From contig NZ_KB905171.1 in NCBI RefSeq assembly GCF_000378625.1, positions 124,001-188,000 on the forward strand: a DNA stretch of 64,000 nucleotides, read 5' to 3'. This DNA is from Colwellia piezophila ATCC BAA-637 (lineage in GTDB: Bacteria; Pseudomonadota; Gammaproteobacteria; Enterobacterales; Alteromonadaceae). Below are positions 1 through 9,797 of this stretch, in pieces. Made by a program: the position numbers and the translations under genes. Under the pieces are notes generated by a model. The model did not search any database. It saw only the letters and a program-made list of their open reading frames with translations, and was not told where the DNA came from. Position 1 is the first letter of the stretch; every line of letters starts with the position of its first letter.

Positions 1-387
1 ACCGTCTTTTATCAACTGTTCTGCCGCATGCAATAATTCAATAGGGTCTGGTTGCAAGTTATAATCATCGCCAATAACTTCTAATTTCAGCCAGTCCGTT
101 TTAAAAATTTCACGACTCATATGTGCCAGCGTTACCGCTTCTTTCGCTGTTTTACAGCCGGCAGTATTTGGCAATAAGTGCCCATCAGTTTGTTTTACTA
201 TTTCTTGTAAATAGTGCCAAATTTGTTGACCCGACTTTGCAGCTGGATTTTGTCTTTTTAGCGACAACGTCACCACTTGTGAACCACTGGCTAAAATCGC
301 TTCTTTCATCACTTGTGGTGACGGATATAAAGCACTGCCAATAAGCAAACGACTAGCTAAGTTTTGTCCGTAGATATTCAATGACAT
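1..387 (-). CDS. thiG: Thiazole synthase ThiG (partial, N-terminal 129 residues)
   Basis: ThiG builds the thiazole phosphate of thiamine in the cytosol from deoxyxylulose phosphate, the ThiS thiocarboxylate sulfur and dehydroglycine. The minus-strand frame starts with ATG at 387 (MSLNIYG) and stays open to the window edge, so about half of the usual 255-260 residues are present. The Schiff-base lysine lies in the [10 protein letters not shown] motif near residue 101, and the family motif [15 protein letters not shown] is at residues 71-85. It follows thiS by 5 bp, so thiO-thiS-thiG form one operon. The C-terminal half lies outside the window. Confidence 0.95.
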   Translation of the reverse strand, partial: MSLNIYGQNLASRLLIGSALYPSPQVMKEAILASGSQVVTLSLKRQNPAAKSGQQIWHYLQEIVKQTDGHLLPNTAGCKTAKEAVTLAHMSREIFKTDWLKLEVIGDDYNLQPDPIELLHAAEQLIKDG

Positions 388-392
388 TAAAC

Positions 393-605
393 TTAGCCCC
401 CCTGAATAGGTTGTAAGACATCAAGGCTATCACCATTTTTCACCATGGTAGTGCCGTAATCGGCTTTACCGACAAAATCACCATTAAGTGCCACGGCGAA
501 AGTACTTTGTTGCGGTTCAATAAAGTATAAAGTTAACGCTGAGCTAACACTGATATGTGTTTCATGACTTAGGGGGTAGGCTTTTCCGTTAATATGAATA
601 TTCAT
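393..605 (-). CDS. thiS: Sulfur carrier protein ThiS
   Basis: This 70-residue ubiquitin-fold protein carries sulfur to ThiG as a C-terminal thiocarboxylate. The chain ends in Gly-Gly (IQGG), the residues that are adenylated and thiolated, and the length matches the family. The start ATG at 605 lies 17 bp inside the end of thiO, which suggests translational coupling. The adenylyltransferase ThiF is not in the window and may lie beyond thiG. Confidence 0.93.
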   Translation of the reverse strand: MNIHINGKAYPLSHETHISVSSALTLYFIEPQQSTFAVALNGDFVGKADYGTTMVKNGDSLDVLQPIQGG

Positions 606-1839
606 AAGATGACTCTTTTTTATTTATGCTCACTGCCTTCTCTACAGGTAACAGGTCAGCATAAGGTAAAGGACTATTAGTAGAGTTTAGTTGATTGGCA
701 ATAACCGCAAGTGTTTGTGCCAATATAACAGGGGCAATTAAAAAACCGTGGCGAAACAAACCATTTACTTGAATCAGTGAGTCTTGCACGGTAATTTTAG
801 GCTGATTATCACTAAAGGCTGGCCGACATTGACTAACGTGTTGACGGATTTGTGCTTCAGCAAACCCCGGATGCACGCTATACGCAGCACTGAGTAATTC
901 CATTGCTGAGCGCACGGTCATAGGTGAATTATCATCACTTTCAATTTCCGTTGCGCCAACCACATAAAAGCCTTTGCCCTTTGGCGCTATATACAGCTGA
1001 TATCTTGGATGCATTAAACGTACTGGCCGAGAAATATTGACGTCAGGTGCAAACAGTTGAAAAAGCTCACCTCGTACCGATCTTAAATCTGCCAAAGGCG
1101 CACAACTACTATTACTATTTTTACTGGCTGCCCCCGTGCCACGACAATCAATCACTAAATCAAAACGCTGGTTATGCTTACTGCCACCTTGCAAGTAACT
1201 TACCGTGCTGCTCTCTTTACTGGTCTTGATTGCAACAACTTCACACTCAGCTAACCACAGCAGTTTATTGCCACTATTATTGCTCGAAGATGTCTGCTGA
1301 CCTTCTTTTTCAAGTTGCTTACGCAGTGCCACTAACAAACGGCGATTTCCTAGTTGACCTTCTTGTGGCAGGTACAAACCTTGATTAAAACTTCGGCCTA
1401 TTTCAGGCTCCAGTGCTAATAACGCTTGTCGGTCTAATCGGTGTAACTCTTGCTCTGGATAATTATTGCTAAGGTGTCTAACAAAACGTTGATAGTCACC
1501 TTTGTCTTGTTCATGACTTACCATGATGGCGCCAGTTTGTTGGAAAAAGGTATGTTCATCCAAGCTGTCGAGCAACGTTGGCCATAAACGTAATGACTCA
1601 AAACCCATACTAACGATATTAGGGTGACAATGCAGTGATTCACCCAATGGCGTTAATAAACCAGCAGCAGCATAGGCTGCACTGTTATGGGCGAGTCTAT
1701 TATCTTTATCAAATAAAGTAATAGTTCCGCTTTCGGACTTTTTGTCGTCAGGCTGTTCTCCTCGAAGCTGTTCACCTCGAAGTAATGAAAGAGCGAGTAA
1801 TCGCCCCATCAATCCTGCGCCAACAATGGCAATGTTCAT
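589..1839 (-). CDS. thiO: FAD-dependent glycine oxidase ThiO
   Basis: ThiO oxidises glycine to dehydroglycine (iminoglycine) for thiazole synthesis. The protein has 416 residues and opens with a Rossmann dinucleotide motif, IAIVGAGLMGR, at residues 3-13. The DAO-family segment YAAAGLLTPLGE follows, and a C-terminal FAD-binding stretch with RHGFLIAPV is typical of the D-amino-acid oxidase fold. It is somewhat longer than the Bacillus enzyme, with a small internal duplication (RGEQLRGEQ) near residue 21 and a Ser/Asn-rich insert. It overlaps thiS by 17 bp. Its position between thiC and thiS-thiG supports ThiO over another amino-acid oxidase. Confidence 0.87.
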   Translation of the reverse strand: MNIAIVGAGLMGRLLALSLLRGEQLRGEQPDDKKSESGTITLFDKDNRLAHNSAAYAAAGLLTPLGESLHCHPNIVSMGFESLRLWPTLLDSLDEHTFFQQTGAIMVSHEQDKGDYQRFVRHLSNNYPEQELHRLDRQALLALEPEIGRSFNQGLYLPQEGQLGNRRLLVALRKQLEKEGQQTSSSNNSGNKLLWLAECEVVAIKTSKESSTVSYLQGGSKHNQRFDLVIDCRGTGAASKNSNSSCAPLADLRSVRGELFQLFAPDVNISRPVRLMHPRYQLYIAPKGKGFYVVGATEIESDDNSPMTVRSAMELLSAAYSVHPGFAEAQIRQHVSQCRPAFSDNQPKITVQDSLIQVNGLFRHGFLIAPVILAQTLAVIANQLNSTNSPLPYADLLPVEKAVSINKKESSYEYSY

Positions 1840-1888
1840 GGTTTATCTGCAACCTTTTTATATGAGTAAATACTACGTCAGTGTTGCT

Positions 1889-1985
1889 GTCATCCCCGAA
1901 GTCTATTGTCGGGGATCCATAACTGCAAACAAGTAGTTAAACTGAAATAAGACCATGGATTGCCGACAAGACAACTCGGCAATGA
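1889..1985. repeat. REP-like composite inverted repeat between thiC and thiO
   Basis: Two arms, 1889-1920 and 1955-1985, each carry a short internal dyad (tccccga...tcgggga and tgccga...tcggca). The arms are also inverted copies of each other: the reverse complement of the second reads GTCATTGCCGA..TCGGCAATCCAT against GTCATCCCCGA..TCGGGGATCCAT in the first. They are separated by a 34 bp linker. The structure resembles dispersed GTCAT-CCCGA palindromes known in many gammaproteobacterial intergenic regions. It occupies the only sizeable gap in the thi operon and could form a hairpin that attenuates or stabilises the transcript. Confidence 0.7.
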
Positions 1986-1994
1986 CAAGGTTAG

Positions 1995-4079
<2,085 letters not shown>

Positions 4080-4125
4080 AGGCAAAAAGAGGTTGGAAAA
4101 AATTAAGGTTACAGGACTTAATCAC

Positions 4126-4213
4126 TCTCTCTTGTTTCCTACGCAGATATTAATCTGATCAGGTTTTACGGATCCCGCTTTCGCGATCTCAGCCTTTGGC
4201 ACTCCGACAAGTG
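4126..4213 (-). promoter_or_regulatory. TPP riboswitch (thi box)
   Basis: On the minus strand the conserved aptamer pieces appear in order: GGAGTGCC, GGCTGAGAT, a GC hairpin (CGCGAAAGCG), GGGATCC, ACCTGATC and TGCGTAGGA. The flanks cttgt (4131-4135) and acaag (4207-4211) can pair as P1. The aptamer lies about 160 nt upstream of thiC. Binding of thiamine pyrophosphate by this RNA class represses the downstream thi genes. The expression platform was not resolved. Confidence 0.95.
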
Positions 4214-4256
4214 TGCGCTTACTCATTCTTTTAACGGGTTAAGTAAGCACAGCTAG

Positions 4257-4286
4257 ATTCTAACGTGAGCTTAGCGGTTAGTGCAA
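4257..4286 (-). promoter_or_regulatory. Probable sigma-70 promoter of thiC operon
   Basis: Reading the minus strand, TTGCAC (4286-4281) is followed after 18 bp by TAGAAT (4262-4257), a near-consensus -35/-10 pair. It sits about 45 bp upstream of the TPP aptamer, as expected for a riboswitch leader. Confidence 0.6.
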
Positions 4287-4402
4287 GTCCTAAAATAATA
4301 AGTACTACAAAGCAGACCACTGACAAAGTAGAGAAAAAATAACCATTGCCTCTATAAATAAGCTAGGTAAGATGAGCAAAATTCTTACCATGAAGCTACC
4401 TT

Positions 4403-4987
4403 ATGATCACAATATTCTCTGCTGCAAAATTTAAGACTATTCCCTGGAAAAACGGCTTAGGCCACACCACTGAATTAGCCATTAGCGATGGTGGTAATTT
4501 AGATGATTTTGATTGGCGACTGAGTATTGCTAGCGTGGTAAATGACGGTGATTTTTCAAACTTTGCTGGTTATCAACGTAATTTAATATTGATCGAAGGT
4601 AACGGTTTAATACTAGATCACCGCAATGGTGATGTTGATAAGCTAACGAAATTGCTTGATATTTCTCATTTTGATGGGGCAAGTAAAACCCATGGCGCAT
4701 TAGTGAATGGCGGTATTAAAGACTTCAACATTATGACCAAGCAAGGTAGCTTTGCTGCACAAATAGATACCTACCCCGCTAAAAAACAAGTCTCTTTATC
4801 ACCTAACTCTGGTACTTTAGTATTCGCTTATAGTTTATCTGGCGATATGACTATTGAGCACGATAAAAATACTACCAATGTAACTGAAGGCGCTTTAGTT
4901 CAACTTGAAAATCAAGCCGATAACCAGTCCGCTATAACAATTACTGGTGAGAACATGATAATAATTCAACTGACTGAGTTACAGTAA
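4403..4987 (+). CDS. HutD/Ves family protein
   Basis: A 194-residue cupin-like protein of the HutD (Ves) family. The family signature PWKNGLGHTTELAI is at residues 14-27, followed by DFDWRLSIASV and a glycine-rich beta region. HutD proteins are often linked to histidine utilisation, but no hut genes are present here. Ves of E. coli is cold-inducible with no known activity. It is a single gene, transcribed away from thiC. Family assignment is firm; function is unknown. Confidence 0.85.
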   Translation: MITIFSAAKFKTIPWKNGLGHTTELAISDGGNLDDFDWRLSIASVVNDGDFSNFAGYQRNLILIEGNGLILDHRNGDVDKLTKLLDISHFDGASKTHGALVNGGIKDFNIMTKQGSFAAQIDTYPAKKQVSLSPNSGTLVFAYSLSGDMTIEHDKNTTNVTEGALVQLENQADNQSAITITGENMIIIQLTELQ

Positions 4988-5112
4988 CCAAGTTACTATA
5001 ACTCAGTTAATAAATCCGCATACACAAGTAAAGCTAAGCTAAATTGGCTCATATTAATTGACCCAGATACTGGCTACAGCCATAACAAATTAACCCTAAG
5101 GTAAAAAGTGTA

Positions 5113-5775
5113 GTGAATAAGAATAACACCCTAGTATTTATTACCTTAGCGTTTGGTTTTATTTTATCAACCTTGTTCAAGCCTTATCCACTTAGCTGGG
5201 CAGTGAAAATACTACCGATATTATTACTGATTGCCATTACTTGGCAGCACACCAAACGTTTAACCGCCCCTGAGCAGTCTAATTCGACTTATTATTTTCT
5301 CTTCGGTTTACTCTTTTCTGCCTGTGGTGATTTCCTCCTAGATTACAACACACATGATTGGTTTATTTTCGGCTTAGGTGCTTTTTTTATTGCACATATT
5401 TGTTATTTAATTAGCTTAAAGCCTTTCAATAATTTACCTATAGTTAATAAAAAACCGCTTATTCTCACTACCTATGTCGGCTTTGCGGCACTGATGTTTA
5501 TATTGTTTATTGATGGCTTGGGTGAGTTATTTATTCCGGTATTAGCCTACATGGTAGTGTTATTACTGATGGCACTGGCAACCGTCTTTAGTCACAGGTC
5601 TACTTTATGGTTAGTGTTGGGGGGGATTAGTTTTGTGCTCTCAGATTCATTAATTGGCTTTGATAAATTCAATAGCGCTATCTTGCACAGCCAACTTTGG
5701 GTGATGGCTACCTATTACTTCGCTCAATATGCTTTAGTTAAAGGCTACCTGCTCTCTTTAGACAAAAATAAGTAG
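5113..5775 (+). CDS. YhhN family integral membrane protein
   Basis: This 220-residue protein has about seven hydrophobic helices. The YhhN/TMEM86 motifs are GLLFSACGDFLLD around residue 72 and a late SDSLIGFDKF. Mammalian TMEM86 members hydrolyse lysoplasmalogens; the bacterial role is not established. I take the GTG at 5113 as start, with TAAGG about 11 bp upstream. It lies 125 bp after the HutD-like gene and may be cotranscribed with it. Confidence 0.82.
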   Translation: MNKNNTLVFITLAFGFILSTLFKPYPLSWAVKILPILLLIAITWQHTKRLTAPEQSNSTYYFLFGLLFSACGDFLLDYNTHDWFIFGLGAFFIAHICYLISLKPFNNLPIVNKKPLILTTYVGFAALMFILFIDGLGELFIPVLAYMVVLLLMALATVFSHRSTLWLVLGGISFVLSDSLIGFDKFNSAILHSQLWVMATYYFAQYALVKGYLLSLDKNK

Positions 5776-5815
5776 CCTTTTTTATCTAGGCAACATGAGT
5801 ATTTACTTAGATAAA

Positions 5816-6271
5816 TTACCCAGCACTTTCAACCGACAGGGCTAGCTTAGGAATACCATGAGCGGGAGTCCATCTTTTAAACTCAACAAAACCATGGCTC
5901 TGGTATAAATTTATTGCCGGTATATTTACTACTGCAGTTTCGACAATCGCTGTTGAATAAGAAATAGTCTCTAACACGTAACTTAATAATTTACTGGCGA
6001 TACCTTGTCTAAAATAATTTGGCTCAACCGTTAAACTATCAATTTCTAAGCGCTTATCGACTATAACAACCTCTATAACTGCAGTGAGAGCGTCATTTAC
6101 AATAAAACCATAAAAGTCTGTTGCTGAATTTTCTATCGCTTTAACACTACGTAAAAGTGGCGGAAAATCAGCAGACCCTATAAGTTGAGCTTCAACTTTA
6201 TAAGAATTTTGAAAAACAGAAAAAATTTTCTTTGCCACTTCTTCATTCGAATTATCAAGTTTTTTTATCAT
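5816..6271 (-). CDS. GNAT family N-acetyltransferase
   Basis: The protein has the GCN5-related acetyltransferase fold: LEIDSLTVEPNYFRQGIASKLLSYVL contains the acetyl-CoA loop (here R-Q-G-I-A), and a late NLYQSHGFVEFKRW segment matches the C-terminal motif. The substrate cannot be inferred. The ATG at 6271 gives 151 residues beginning at the domain edge. A TTG at 6361 would add 30 basic residues outside the fold, so I prefer the shorter form. It stands alone on the minus strand upstream of lexA. Confidence 0.75.
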   Translation of the reverse strand: MIKKLDNSNEEVAKKIFSVFQNSYKVEAQLIGSADFPPLLRSVKAIENSATDFYGFIVNDALTAVIEVVIVDKRLEIDSLTVEPNYFRQGIASKLLSYVLETISYSTAIVETAVVNIPAINLYQSHGFVEFKRWTPAHGIPKLALSVESAG

Positions 6272-6640
6272 ACGACGCCTAGCCTCGAAATTTATCTTAC
6301 GCTTTAATTGACCCGTCACAGGTGAGTGACGAGCAAGTAAAGTAACATTAAGTTTATCCAATTCAGCAGATGTTGACGAACCCCCTCATAACTAATTATA
6401 GGGATTTCTCAGAAAGCTCCATCCAATAATTTTTATTCAATTGACATTAATACCCCATATCCTCATCGCTTTAGTAAATACAAATAGAGCGTTTTTGTTA
6501 GCACTTGGCTATGACTCAGAAGCTTTCGTAAAACCTGCTACAAGCTTTATTAGCTTTATCGACAACATGAGGTTGCCATTTAAAAATAAAAAAATCAGTG
6601 ATAATTCCCCGATAAGTAAAAGCTTGCCTTTAAAACGATC

Positions 6641-6656
6641 CTGTATATACTAACAG
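6641..6656 (+). promoter_or_regulatory. LexA operator 1 (SOS box)
   Basis: The 16-mer CTGTATATACTAACAG matches the gammaproteobacterial SOS box CTG-N10-CAG with the expected AT-rich centre. It lies 31 bp before the lexA start. Confidence 0.92.
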
Positions 6657-6661
6657 TAATA

Positions 6662-6677
6662 CTGTGTAAATTTACAG
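6662..6677 (+). promoter_or_regulatory. LexA operator 2 (SOS box)
   Basis: CTGTGTAAATTTACAG is a second CTG-N10-CAG box, 21 bp centre to centre from the first and 9 bp before the lexA ATG. Paired operators about two helical turns apart are typical of autoregulated lexA genes. Confidence 0.92.
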
Positions 6678-6686
6678 GTTTAAGCT

Positions 6687-7322
6687 ATGATAGATTCAAC
6701 AACTGAATTGCGCCCGCTGACTAAGCGACAACAACAAATTTATGATTTAATCAAAGACAAAATCAAAGACACGGGCATGCCGCCAACGCGCGCTGAAATT
6801 GCCAAGTTTTTTGGTTTCAAATCAGCAAATGCCGCTGAGGAGCACTTAAAAGCCTTAGCGAAAAAAGGCTATATTGAAATGCTTCCCGGTACTTCTCGTG
6901 GTATTCGTTTAGTGGAAGAGTTTTTAGAACCCGAAGGTTTACCACTTATTGGCCGTGTTGCTGCCGGTGAACCTATTTTGGCGCAAGAACATATCGAAGA
7001 GCATTATAAAATGGATGGTAATTTATTCCATCCAGCCGCAGATTACCTGTTACGTGTTAATGGCGAAAGCATGAAGGATATTGGTATTTTAGATGGCGAT
7101 TTGCTTGCTGTACATCAAACCACTGATGTACAAAATGGCCAAGTGGTTGTGGCTCGCGTAGAAGACGACGTCACCGTAAAACGTTATAAACGTGAAGGCA
7201 ATATTGTTTATTTACATGCTGAAAATGAAGATTTCCCTCCGATAAAAGTCGATCTAAGCACTCAAGAGTTTAATATTGAAGGTATTGCCGTTGGCATTAT
7301 CCGCAGTGGTCGTTGGATGTAA
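6687..7322 (+). CDS. lexA: SOS repressor LexA
   Basis: LexA represses DNA-damage genes and inactivates itself by cleavage when RecA filaments form. It has 211 residues, near the E. coli length of 202. The N-terminal winged helix-turn-helix ([28 protein letters not shown]) is followed by the cleavage site Ala93-Gly94 (RVAAGEP). The peptidase dyad is Ser128 (NGESMKD) and Lys165 (VTVKRY). Two SOS boxes lie directly upstream, so it is autoregulated. The usual downstream dinF is absent, but a dinF relic lies at 18529. Confidence 0.98.
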   Translation: MIDSTTELRPLTKRQQQIYDLIKDKIKDTGMPPTRAEIAKFFGFKSANAAEEHLKALAKKGYIEMLPGTSRGIRLVEEFLEPEGLPLIGRVAAGEPILAQEHIEEHYKMDGNLFHPAADYLLRVNGESMKDIGILDGDLLAVHQTTDVQNGQVVVARVEDDVTVKRYKREGNIVYLHAENEDFPPIKVDLSTQEFNIEGIAVGIIRSGRWM

Positions 7323-7384
7323 GCTGTTAAAAATCTATTCAAGCTAATGTTATTTATTTCTCAATTAATTAAGTTAATAAAATA

Positions 7385-7446
7385 ACAACCGCCATAATTA
7401 CTGTGAGCCATAATCAAGGTGACAGTCGTTGTGGCTTTTTTTGTTT
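7385..7446 (+). terminator. Possible lexA terminator
   Basis: An imperfect stem pairs acaac and actgt with acagt and gttgt, and is followed by a run of seven T. It starts about 60 bp after the lexA stop. The stem is bulged and the loop is long, so the call is tentative. Confidence 0.4.
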
Positions 7447-7602
7447 CTGCACCCTCAATAAATTCTGCCATACTTTTCTATTCTTTTTTTATCTTCTAGT
7501 TAAATATCCCAAAAGCTACTTGCAGCAAAGCACACGCCAACATTAGAGCTATTACTCCATTGAATTTAATCGTTTTTTTATAATTACTTCACTATAAAAT
7601 AT

Positions 7603-7616
7603 TTGACCTAGATCAA
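7603..7616 (+). promoter_or_regulatory. FNR/Anr-like site upstream of the oxidase operon
   Basis: TTGACCTAGATCAA matches the FNR/Anr consensus TTGAT-N4-ATCAA with one mismatch. It lies about 600 bp upstream of coxB, in the leader between lexA and the oxidase operon, with a repeat element in between. Oxygen control of a cytochrome oxidase operon would fit, but the distance leaves the target uncertain. Confidence 0.5.
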
Positions 7617-7663
7617 AATTTAGCGTAATTCTAGTAACAGTAACGCATACAAAACGAACACTT

Positions 7664-7925
7664 TACCAATTCAATTAAGTTATTTCCCACTCAGCGAGAA
7701 TTAAAAGGTTTATAGGGAAGGCATTGATTACAGAGAATGGTTTTTCCCTTCTCAAAGTCAATAACGCAACATATACACCTTTTAAAATTCGCCCTTGGGA
7801 GCTTATTTGGGAAACAATTAACGGCACAAATTTGTTTGATTTAGAATACTAGACCATCACAAATTTTATTTGTTCTTGCTTCCCAAATATAGCTCTGAGT
7901 TAGGAATAATTCATTTGAATCGGTA
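7664..7925 (+). repeat. MITE-like repeat family 1, full-length copy A
   Basis: This 262 bp non-coding element has imperfect terminal inverted repeats: TACCAATTCAATTAA at the left, and the reverse complement of the right end reads TACCGATTCAAATGAA. It aligns along its whole length with 28118-28380, sharing blocks such as aaggcattgatt, agagaatggt, gcccttgggag and ttgttctt. It has inner inverted arms (ttaaaagg...ccttttaaa). No ORF is present. It occupies the leader between lexA and coxB. Confidence 0.8.
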
Positions 7926-7964
7926 ATCTAAGAATAAAAAGACGTCGATGCGCTGATCCTGTCA

Positions 7965-7980
7965 CACTAATTAATTAGTG
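7965..7980. other. Perfect 16 bp palindrome in coxB leader
   Basis: CACTAATTAATTAGTG is a perfect palindrome about 230 bp upstream of coxB, just after the repeat element. It could be a dimeric regulator site, but no regulator is implicated. The rest of 7926-8190 shows no gene. Confidence 0.4.
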
Positions 7981-8211
7981 CCATACCTGATTATTTTTCA
8001 CGTCGGTGATACACCTGATCTCGGGGTTAATACCTAACGGTATAACTTAATTCGCCATTAATTGATCTACATCGCGAAGCCGTGGCTAAACCGAACTCTT
8101 GTTAGTTCAAGTTGATAACAATAATAAAAACAACACAGATATTCAGTTCAAGAATTATAAAGTACATTGCTGTACATCTGTTCTCTATGATTAAAAAAGA
8201 GGAGATGCCGT

Positions 8212-9786
8212 GTGGGGAAACATAAGTTATTTTGGCTAGTATTGGTAAGCCTGTTTACCAATTCAGCCTGGGCAGAAATGCAGTTAAACCTGACTAAAGG
8301 GGTTACTGCCGTTAGCCGAGATGTATATGATTTACACATGCTAGTGTTATACATTTGTACCGCCATTGGCGTCATAGTGTTTGGCGCTATGTTTTGGTCG
8401 ATGGTTTTTCACCGAAGATCTAAAAGACCAAAACCTGCTAACTTTCATGAAAGCACTAAGGTTGAAATATTATGGACGGCAATCCCTGTTGTCATCTTAA
8501 TCGCCATGGCAGTACCGGCAACCCACACCTTAATAGCCATGGAAGATAACACTAATTCTGATGTTACGATTCAAGTTACCGGCTCTCAGTGGAAATGGCA
8601 TTACAAATACTTTGATCAAGGTATCGAGTATTACTCGGTACTTTCAACGCCACGCGAACAATACCAAAATCAACAAGGCGCTGGTGCTCCTAAAGGTGAG
8701 CACTACCTTTTGGAAGTTGATAAACCACTGGTTATTCCTGCCAATAAAAAAGTCCGCTTTTTAATTACCTCTGACGATGTTATCCATTCTTGGTGGGTAC
8801 CCGCCTTTGCTGTTAAACAAGATGCGAACCCAGGTTTTATTAACGAAGCATGGACTAGGGTTGATGAACCCGGCATTTATCGCGGCCAATGTGCTGAGCT
8901 ATGTGGTAAAGACCATGGTTTTATGCCCATTGTGGTTGAAGTAAAATCTGCTGAAGATTATGAAATTTGGCTTAGCGAACAACAGCAACGAGTTGCTCAA
9001 GCAGCCGAAGCTGAAAAAGCGTCCTTAAGTGCATCAATGTCTAAAGAAGAGTTAATGCAATTAGGCGAAACTACTTACACTGCTTACTGCTCTGCATGTC
9101 ATCAGCCAACTGGCTTAGGCTTGCCACCTGCCTTCCCGGCCTTAAAAGGTAGCCCAATAACGACAACAGGCAGTGCCAAAGAACACATTAATATTGTCTT
9201 TAACGGTAAAGCGGGTACCGGTATGCAAGGTTATGGTAAGCAATTAAGTATGAAACAACTTGCTGCTGTTGTTACCTACGAGCGTAATGCTTGGGGTAAT
9301 AATACCGGTGATGTCGTGCAAGCATCTGATGTTAAATCTGCGGTTGAAAACCCTTCTGCTGAAGGTACAGCACCAGAGGCAACGGCACCCGTAGTGATTG
9401 AGACCATCGTTGAAGAAACAGTAGAGACAATAGCTGAAGAAACACCCGTAGAAGATTTAGCTAGAGTATATAGCCATGATGAATTAATGACTATGGGCGA
9501 AAAAGTCTATATGAAAGCTTGTGTTGCTTGTCATCAACCGACAGGTACAGGCTTACCTCCTGCATTTCCTGCGCTTAAAGGCAGTGTAATTGCAACGGGG
9601 GATATCGCTGTTCATTTAGATATGGTGCTTAACGGTAGTAAGACCAATGCAGCCATGGCTGCTTTTGCTAGCCAACTAACCAAAACCGAGATAGCTGCCG
9701 TTGTAACCTATGAGCGTAATGCTTGGGGAAATAATACCGGTGATTTAGTACAACCTGCAGCTGTTGATGCTGCTAGTGCGAAGTAG
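8212..9786 (+). CDS. coxB: Cytochrome c oxidase subunit II with two C-terminal cytochrome c domains
   Basis: Subunit II takes electrons from cytochrome c through CuA in the periplasm. The GTG at 8212 has GAGGAG 7 bp upstream. The 524 residues comprise a signal peptide (1-21, ending AWA), two membrane helices, and a CuA domain with IHSWWVPAF and the ligand loop CAELCGKDHGFM near residue 227. Two cytochrome c domains follow, with CSACH near 293 and CVACH near 437. The usual caa3 subunit has at most one such domain. The two domains share almost identical flanks (PPAFPALKGS, YERNAWGNNTGD) and are separated by a Glu/Thr/Pro linker. First gene of the oxidase operon. Confidence 0.95.
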   Translation: MGKHKLFWLVLVSLFTNSAWAEMQLNLTKGVTAVSRDVYDLHMLVLYICTAIGVIVFGAMFWSMVFHRRSKRPKPANFHESTKVEILWTAIPVVILIAMAVPATHTLIAMEDNTNSDVTIQVTGSQWKWHYKYFDQGIEYYSVLSTPREQYQNQQGAGAPKGEHYLLEVDKPLVIPANKKVRFLITSDDVIHSWWVPAFAVKQDANPGFINEAWTRVDEPGIYRGQCAELCGKDHGFMPIVVEVKSAEDYEIWLSEQQQRVAQAAEAEKASLSASMSKEELMQLGETTYTAYCSACHQPTGLGLPPAFPALKGSPITTTGSAKEHINIVFNGKAGTGMQGYGKQLSMKQLAAVVTYERNAWGNNTGDVVQASDVKSAVENPSAEGTAPEATAPVVIETIVEETVETIAEETPVEDLARVYSHDELMTMGEKVYMKACVACHQPTGTGLPPAFPALKGSVIATGDIAVHLDMVLNGSKTNAAMAAFASQLTKTEIAAVVTYERNAWGNNTGDLVQPAAVDAASAK

Positions 9787-9797
9787 GGGGATATAAA

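Noticed and set aside
123..344. 73-codon plus-strand frame opposite thiG
   Set aside because: Shadow of thiG in another frame; no independent support.
4403..4987. Histidine-utilisation role for the HutD-like gene
   Set aside because: No hutH, hutU, hutI or hutC gene is near, so only family membership is claimed.
6441..6653. 70-codon plus-strand frame before lexA
   Set aside because: It runs into the SOS boxes, has no ribosome site and reads like random sequence; the region is better explained as lexA promoter.
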